64,000 nucleotides of DNA, taken from the NCBI GenBank assembly GCA_049647585.1, contig JBARXY010000028.1, positions 1-64,000 of the forward strand. Reading direction: 5' to 3'. The stretch's first letter is position 1. Each line of letters opens with the position of its first letter. This DNA is from JAGQSZ01 sp049647585. Lineage in GTDB: Bacteria > Actinomycetota > Acidimicrobiia > Acidimicrobiales > Microtrichaceae. The notes beneath the pieces are model-generated. The model did not search any database and had not been told where the DNA came from. It was given only the letters and a program-made list of their open reading frames with translations. Shown piece by piece: positions 59,153 to 64,000 of the stretch. A program made the position numbers and the translations under genes.

Positions 59153-61639
59153 TCAGCGGTCGGGCTTGAACCTGCGCAGGCGAAGACTGTTCGACACCAC
59201 GAACACGCTCGAGAACGCCATGGCTGCACCGGCGATCATCGGGTTCAGCAGACCGGCCGCCGCCAGCGGCAGGGCCGCGACGTTGTAGGCGAAGGCCCAG
59301 AACAAATTGCCCTTGATGGTCCGCAGTGTCCATCTGGAAAGTCGGATGGAGTCGCCAACAGCACGTAGATCGTCGCGAACAAGTGTCAGGTCGCTCGCCT
59401 GAATCGCAGCATCGGTGCCGCTGCCCATCGATATTCCAAGATCCGCCTGGGTCAGCGCGGCGGCGTCGTTGACACCGTCGCCGACCATGGCGACAACCGC
59501 ACCCTTGCCCTGCAGTTCACGGATCGCGTCGAGTTTCTCGGCTGGCAGAACCTCGGCTATGACTTCGTCTATCCCGACCTGTGTGGCCACAGCACGGGCG
59601 GCCCGCTGGTTGTCGCCGGTCAGCAGCACTGGTGTAAGGCCCATGGTCTTCATGTGCGCTATTGCTTCGGCGCTCGTCGGTTTCGGTGAGTCCGCAACGA
59701 CTATCAGACCTCTTGCGTCCCCATCCCACGCGACGACGATGACGGTGCGGCCCAGCGCCTCGGACTCGGCCTTGGCCGTCCGCAGATCGTCCGAGAGATT
59801 GACCGACCAGTCGGCGAGCAGTCTCTCGGTGCCGGCGATCACGGCGTGGCCGTCGACCACTCCGCTGACCCCGCCACCGTGGTGGGATTCGAAGCTCTCG
59901 ACCTCGGACAAGGCGTCCGCTCCGAGCGCTTCACGTGCACCCTGGGCGATCGCGAAGGCGATCGGGTGGGCCGAGGCGTGTTCTAGCGAACCTGCGATGC
60001 GAAGCAACTCTGACGCGTCGGCGTCCTCGCTGGCATCAGAGCCGCTCGGACCGTCGAAGGCACCAGCGGCCGGGATCACCTCAACCAGGCTCATCTGGCC
60101 GGTCGTGACAGTTCCGGTCTTGTCGAGCACCACGGTGTCGACCCGACGGGTGGACTCGAGCACCTCAGGTCCCCGAATAAGAATTCCAAGCTGCGCGCCG
60201 CGTCCGGTACCGACCAGCAAAGCAGTCGGAGTCGCCAGCCCCAGGGCACAGGGACAAGCAATTATGAGCACCGCCACGGCCGCGGTGAAGGCCATCGCAG
60301 TTTCGGCGCCGGTCAGCAGCCAGTAGAGAAGAGTCGCAATCGACAACACGATGACGATCGGCACGAACACCGACGAGATGCGGTCTGCCAGGCGCTGAAC
60401 GGGAGCCTTGCCGGATTGGGCGTCCTTGACCAGTTCGGCGATCTGGGCGAGAACTGTTTCTGAGCCGACCCGGGTGGCGCGGACGACCAGACGGCCGGAC
60501 GCGTTGAGTGTCGCTCCAACCACGTCGTCGCCCGGGGAGACTTCAACCGGAATCGGTTCACCTGTGACGAGAGAGGTATCGACAGCCGACACCCCTTCGA
60601 CCACCACACCGTCGGTTGCGACCTTCTCACCAGGCCGCACGACGAACAGGTCTCCCGCCACCAAATCTGCGATCGGCACCCTGACCTCTTCGGTCACTTC
60701 TGCACCGTCGACAACTTGGGTTCGCAGAACTGCTGCATCCTTTGCACCTAGTTCCATCAGGGCTCGCAACGCGGCCCCGGAACGGCCCTTGGCGCGCACC
60801 TCGAAGTAGCGGCCTGCCAGTAGGAATACCGTCACTGCAGCAGCCACTTCAAGGTAGATCTCGTGTTGAGCTCCGCCGCGTGTGACGGCGAAGCTGAAGT
60901 CCATGGTCATGCCGGGCATTCCGGCGTCGCCGAAGAAGAGCGCGTAGAGGGACCAACCGAACGCGGCTGAGACTCCCAGAGAAATCAAGGTGTCCATGGT
61001 GACTGCGCGGTGACGCAGGTTGAGCCAAGTTGCCCGGTGGAACGGAAGTGCTCCCCAGACAACAACCGGCGAGGCCAGCACGAGCGACAGCCACTGCCAG
61101 TTGTCGAACTGCAGCGGAGGTGCCATCGACAACACGATGACCGGAAGTGACAGGAGCGCTGACACGATCAGTCGTTGGCGTAGGGCCCGTGTCTCTGGAT
61201 CCACGTCGTTCTCCGTGGTGTCCTCGGCGGACTCGACGGACTCGTCCGTCCCGGATGAGCTTCCGGACACGAGGGCCATGGTCCCGCCGCCGGTCGCGCC
61301 TGGTGCGCCGCCAGCGCGCTGAGCGCTGTTCTGGCGGACGTGGTAGCCGGTCGCTTCGACAGTCCGGACCAGGTCACCGTGGTCGACGTCGGATGAGACG
61401 GTGATGGACGCCAGCTCGGTGGCGTAGTTGACCGATGCCTCGACCCCGTCCATCCGGTTGAGCTTCTTCTCGATCCGGGCAGCACACGACGAACACGTCA
61501 TGCCGTCGATCGCCAGCTCGACCTTCTTCAGCTCGGGATGATCCGGGCCCGACTCCTCGGCTTCGGAGTCCCCGGAGTCCCCGGAGTCGGACTGTGACAG
61601 GTCGGGCCTGCGCACCTCTGGGGAACTGGTGGGGTTCAT
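59153..61639 (-). CDS. copA: Copper-exporting P1B-type ATPase
   Basis: An 828-aa P-type ATPase: N-terminal HMA domain with GMTCSSC (Cys49 and Cys52), a Glu/Asp-rich linker, eight helices with the CPC metal motif (IIACPCALGLATPTALL), DKTGT phosphorylation site, SSHHGGG-like HP region (ESHHGGGVSGV) and MVGDGVNDAAALTQADLG. These mark a Cu(I) exporter. ATG 61639 overlaps the CopZ stop (ATGA), so chaperone and pump are coupled. The CsoR-type operator lies before CopZ. Confidence 0.94.
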   Translation of the reverse strand: MNPTSSPEVRRPDLSQSDSGDSGDSEAEESGPDHPELKKVELAIDGMTCSSCAARIEKKLNRMDGVEASVNYATELASITVSSDVDHGDLVRTVEATGYHVRQNSAQRAGGAPGATGGGTMALVSGSSSGTDESVESAEDTTENDVDPETRALRQRLIVSALLSLPVIVLSMAPPLQFDNWQWLSLVLASPVVVWGALPFHRATWLNLRHRAVTMDTLISLGVSAAFGWSLYALFFGDAGMPGMTMDFSFAVTRGGAQHEIYLEVAAAVTVFLLAGRYFEVRAKGRSGAALRALMELGAKDAAVLRTQVVDGAEVTEEVRVPIADLVAGDLFVVRPGEKVATDGVVVEGVSAVDTSLVTGEPIPVEVSPGDDVVGATLNASGRLVVRATRVGSETVLAQIAELVKDAQSGKAPVQRLADRISSVFVPIVIVLSIATLLYWLLTGAETAMAFTAAVAVLIIACPCALGLATPTALLVGTGRGAQLGILIRGPEVLESTRRVDTVVLDKTGTVTTGQMSLVEVIPAAGAFDGPSGSDASEDADASELLRIAGSLEHASAHPIAFAIAQGAREALGADALSEVESFESHHGGGVSGVVDGHAVIAGTERLLADWSVNLSDDLRTAKAESEALGRTVIVVAWDGDARGLIVVADSPKPTSAEAIAHMKTMGLTPVLLTGDNQRAARAVATQVGIDEVIAEVLPAEKLDAIRELQGKGAVVAMVGDGVNDAAALTQADLGISMGSGTDAAIQASDLTLVRDDLRAVGDSIRLSRWTLRTIKGNLFWAFAYNVAALPLAAAGLLNPMIAGAAMAFSSVFVVSNSLRLRRFKPDR

Positions 61640-61842
61640 GAGACCAACTCGTATCCGGCCTCATCGACTGCCTCTCGGATTCGCGCGATGTCGATGTTGC
61701 CCTGCGACTGCACACTCAACGTTCCAGAATCAAGGTCGACTTTCACAGATTCGACTCCGGGAACGGCGCTCACCTCTTCGGTGACCGCGTTGACGCAATG
61801 GCCACACGTCATGCCCTGGACCTTGTAGTCGACAGTTTCCAT
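61636..61842 (-). CDS. copZ: CopZ-like copper chaperone
   Basis: A 68-aa HMA protein with GMTCGHC (Cys13, Cys16), the betaalphabetabetaalphabeta pattern and AGYELV ending. It should carry Cu(I) to CopA. GGAGG precedes ATG 61842, which is the first gene of the copper unit. Confidence 0.94.
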   Translation of the reverse strand: METVDYKVQGMTCGHCVNAVTEEVSAVPGVESVKVDLDSGTLSVQSQGNIDIARIREAVDEAGYELVS

Positions 61843-61880
61843 CCTTGCCTCCGGGTGTGAGTCGCTTCGCTCGAAACTCT

Positions 61881-61897
61881 ATACCCCCCGAGGGTAT
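61881..61897. promoter_or_regulatory. CsoR-type copper operator
   Basis: ATACCC-CCCGA-GGGTAT, a 6-5-6 palindrome with the C-run/G-run centre of CsoR/RicR boxes, lies 39 bases before the copZ start. A copper-responsive repressor should release it in excess Cu(I). No csoR gene is in the window. Confidence 0.78.
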
Positions 61898-61920
61898 TCC
61901 AACAATGGTTTGGACAATGG

Positions 61921-62898
61921 TTACTGCAACTTGTCGAGCAGTGGATCGATCACTGCTTCCGAGACCGACGGTGGAATGTCGGGATCTTCCGGTCGCGGAG
62001 TGACCAACGAACCCGCTATGCCTCGGATTACTCCGGCGACCCCCGGGAGAAGGTCGTGGTAGACGCTGCTCTTGCGCCAGTACATGGCAATTTGGCGGTT
62101 GGGAACAGGCTCGGAGAAGCGCAGTAGGGACACGTCTTCGGACTGAGGGACCGGCGGTTGTGTCGCAAGCTCCGGCAACAGGGTGACACCGACTCCCGCG
62201 GCGACCATCTGGCGGAGCGTTTCCAGGCTGGTTGCCCTGAACCCGCTGCGTTCCGACGCACCGGCGATCTGACAGACCGACAGGGCCTGGTCGCGCAGAC
62301 AATGGCCCTCTTCGAGCAGCAGCACTGGCTCGGAGGCGAGTGTCGCAATGCTCACGGAGCGGTCACTATCGGCCAGTCGATGGCTGCTGGGTACCGCCAG
62401 CACGAAGTCCTCGGTGAAGAGATACTCCTCATGGAGTTGTTCGTGTCGGATCGGGCGGGCCATCAGGGCAACGTCGAGCTGCCCGTCGCGTAGACGCTGC
62501 AGCAGGATCTCGGTCTTCTCCTCCACGAGCAACAGCTCGAGTTTGGGGAACCGGCTGTGTAGCTCCCCGACGACGTGTGGCAGCAGGTACGGAGCCAGGG
62601 TCGGGAACAGCCCCAATCGGAGGCTGCCCGACTCTGGATCCTGGGCACGCATTGTTATGTCACGGATGCTGTCCGCATCGGCCAGCATCCGCTTGGCCCT
62701 GACCACCACCTCGGCACCGACGTCGGTGAGCATTACTTGGCGAGACCCGCGTTCGATCAGTTCGACGCCGAGTTCCTTCTCGAGCTTCTTGATCTGTGTC
62801 GAGAGAGTCGGCTGGCTGACGAAACACGCTTCGGCGGCATTGCCGAAGTGCAGATATTCGCCAACCGCCACCAGATAGTGAAGGTCTCGAAGGTTCAT
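61921..62898 (-). CDS. oxyR: OxyR peroxide-responsive LysR-type regulator
   Basis: A 325-aa regulator. The N-terminal winged helix has HYLVAVGEYLHFGNAAEACFVSQPTLSTQIKKLE. The effector domain contains EEGHCLRDQALSVC with Cys200 and Cys209, spaced like the E. coli redox pair Cys199/Cys208. Peroxide should oxidise these and activate antioxidant genes. GGAG before ATG 62898. It lies directly downstream of the alkyl hydroperoxide reductase gene ahpF on the same strand, 34 bases apart, so it is probably cotranscribed with its own target. Confidence 0.95.
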   Translation of the reverse strand: MNLRDLHYLVAVGEYLHFGNAAEACFVSQPTLSTQIKKLEKELGVELIERGSRQVMLTDVGAEVVVRAKRMLADADSIRDITMRAQDPESGSLRLGLFPTLAPYLLPHVVGELHSRFPKLELLLVEEKTEILLQRLRDGQLDVALMARPIRHEQLHEEYLFTEDFVLAVPSSHRLADSDRSVSIATLASEPVLLLEEGHCLRDQALSVCQIAGASERSGFRATSLETLRQMVAAGVGVTLLPELATQPPVPQSEDVSLLRFSEPVPNRQIAMYWRKSSVYHDLLPGVAGVIRGIAGSLVTPRPEDPDIPPSVSEAVIDPLLDKLQ

Positions 62899-62932
62899 GT
62901 CGAACTCCGTCCATGGCCGCTCACGGCCGAAC

Positions 62933-64000
62933 TCAGGCCGGAACCGGCTCGCTCTCGACCGGGACCGAGTTGCGGATCAGGTGGTCGAATGCGCTGAGCG
63001 ACGCAGTTGCGCCGGCACCGAGTGCCACGACGATCTGCTTGTACGGCACGGTCGTGCAGTCGCCTGCGGCGAAGACTCCGGGGATCGAGGTTGCACCCCG
63101 ATCGTCGATGATGATCTCGCCACGGGGAGAGAGTTCGACGTCGCCTTCGAGCCATTCGGTGTTGGGCAGCAGCCCGATCTGGACGAAGATTCCTTCGAGT
63201 TCAATATCGTGGGACTCTCCGGTGGTGCGATCCTCGTAGGTGAGCGAAGTCACCTTGGAACCGTTGCCATGCACCTCTGTGGTTAGCGCGCTGACAATCA
63301 CCTTTACGTTGGGGAGGCTGTGCAGCTTTGCCTGGAGAACCTCGTCGGCCCGCAGGATGTTGTCGAACTCGATCAAGGTGACGTGCTCGACGATGCCTGC
63401 CAGATCGATCGCGGCTTCGACGCCGGAGTTGCCTCCGCCGATCACTGCCACCCGCTTCCCCTTGTATAGCGGCCCGTCGCAGTGGGGGCAGTACGCGACA
63501 CCCTTGTTGCGGTACTCGTCCTCACCGGGGACGTTCATGTGACGCCAACGCGCACCTGTAGACAGGACGACGGTTCGGGCCTTCAACGAGGCTCCGTTCT
63601 CAAGTTCGACCTCGATCAGGTCACCCGGGTTGTCGGCAGGCTTGAGCTTCTTGGCGACCTGGACATCCATAACGTCGATCTCGTACTCACGCACGTGCTG
63701 TTCGAGCGCCACAGCAAACTTGGGGCCTTCGGTGTAGGGCACCGAGATGAAGTTCTCGATGGCGAGGGTGTCGAGCACCTGGCCGCCGAACCGCTCGGCG
63801 ACCACACCGGTGTTGATGCCCTTGCGGGCCGCGTAGATCGACGCGGCCGCGCCCGCGGGACCACCACCGACGATCAGGACATCGAACGGGTCCTTCTCGG
63901 CGAGCTTGGCCGCGGCCTTCGCCGCCGAGCCGGTGTCGAGTTTGGCGACTATCTGTTCCAGGCTCATGCGGCCGGTGTCGAACAGCTCACCGTTGAGGAA
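62933..64000 (-). CDS. ahpF: Alkyl hydroperoxide reductase subunit F (partial, N terminus outside window)
   Basis: The visible 355 residues are the C-terminal NADH:disulfide reductase part: DVLIVGGGPAGAAASIYAARKG (FAD), GERFGG-like VAERFGGQVLDTLAIENFISVP, CPHCDGPLYKGKRVAVIGGGNSGVEAAIDLAGIVEHVTL (redox CxxC and NADH site), and FVQIGLLPNTEWL. The frame continues to the right edge without a start: residues FLNGELFDTGRMSLEQIVAKLDTG match the linker between the AhpF N-terminal thioredoxin-fold domain and the reductase, so this is AhpF rather than free thioredoxin reductase. It recycles AhpC, whose gene is expected just outside. Confidence 0.94.
   Translation of the reverse strand, partial: FLNGELFDTGRMSLEQIVAKLDTGSAAKAAAKLAEKDPFDVLIVGGGPAGAAASIYAARKGINTGVVAERFGGQVLDTLAIENFISVPYTEGPKFAVALEQHVREYEIDVMDVQVAKKLKPADNPGDLIEVELENGASLKARTVVLSTGARWRHMNVPGEDEYRNKGVAYCPHCDGPLYKGKRVAVIGGGNSGVEAAIDLAGIVEHVTLIEFDNILRADEVLQAKLHSLPNVKVIVSALTTEVHGNGSKVTSLTYEDRTTGESHDIELEGIFVQIGLLPNTEWLEGDVELSPRGEIIIDDRGATSIPGVFAAGDCTTVPYKQIVVALGAGATASLSAFDHLIRNSVPVESEPVPA

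Noticed and set aside
62933..63967. Stand-alone thioredoxin reductase starting at Met 63967
   Set aside because: The frame continues to the window edge with AhpF-type linker sequence, and CPHCDGP plus the IVEHVTL block is AhpF-like.

Overview
The window is a high-GC chromosomal segment from an actinobacterium. Markers are a WhiB regulator, a paired ArsA/GET3-like ATPase operon, an F420-type luciferase-like oxidoreductase, DUF2510 plus TM2 proteins, and many genes that appear to be read from leaderless transcripts (TAnnnT 6-9 bases before ATG/GTG). The gene mix and the proteins that look like those of free-living aquatic or soil Actinomycetota suggest class Acidimicrobiia; that placement is inference. 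I see no insertion sequence, prophage, integrase or CRISPR array.

Layout. (1) 1-13.8 kb is a cell-surface polysaccharide locus: glycosyltransferases, a Wzx-like flippase, a Wzy-like polymerase, a Wzz/BY-kinase with a low-molecular-weight tyrosine phosphatase, a hexapeptide acyltransferase, a CDP-alcohol phosphatidyltransferase, a GT-C membrane transferase and a secreted beta-helix lipoprotein. A 10-bp-periodic repeat lies in one divergent promoter region. (2) 14-18 kb holds a secreted glucosaminidase, a large GT-C-like membrane protein and a DUF2510/TM2 protein. (3) 18-24 kb is a DNA-repair module: a RecB-like Fe-S nuclease divergent from an SbcD/SbcC-like (YhaO/YhaN-like) pair. (4) 25.7-33.9 kb is the most notable region: two convergent transcription units, each headed by a cobalamin riboswitch, that encode bacterial counterparts of the two halves of animal transcobalamin/intrinsic factor. 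There are two alpha/alpha-barrel proteins and three DUF4430 (transcobalamin C-terminal-like) proteins, anchored outside the membrane by lipidation, an LPXTG-type signal or a C-terminal helix, plus an ECF transporter S-component. I read this as a split, cell-surface vitamin B12 capture system feeding an ECF importer. (5) 33.7-43.7 kb is housekeeping: NUDIX, FxsA, WhiB, NfeD, two ArsA-like ATPases, a receiver protein, tRNA-Pro(CGG), a CAP lipoprotein, MazG, aspartate-semialdehyde dehydrogenase and HemW. (6) 43.7-51 kb has an MFS pump with a divergent MarR regulator and twin operators, aspartate kinase, a membrane-tethered cyclophilin, an S51-like protein, 3-hydroxyacyl-CoA dehydrogenase and leucyl/phenylalanyl-tRNA-protein transferase. 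(7) 51-57 kb is one operon: histidine kinase, response regulator, DUF4097 protein, ABC ATPase and FtsX/MacB-like permease. (8) 57-64 kb has a UPF0104-like flippase-type membrane protein, an LLM oxidoreductase, CopA/CopZ behind a CsoR-type operator, OxyR, and AhpF running off the window end.

Genes work in recognisable sets. Polymer synthesis is likely controlled by the kinase/phosphatase pair. B12 scavenging is under riboswitch feedback. lysC and asd lie 4 kb apart as the first and second steps of the aspartate family pathway. Copper and peroxide defence sit side by side at the right end. Start sites were chosen from ribosome-binding sites, stop/start overlaps, signal peptides and leaderless promoter spacing, and several differ from the longest possible reading frame.
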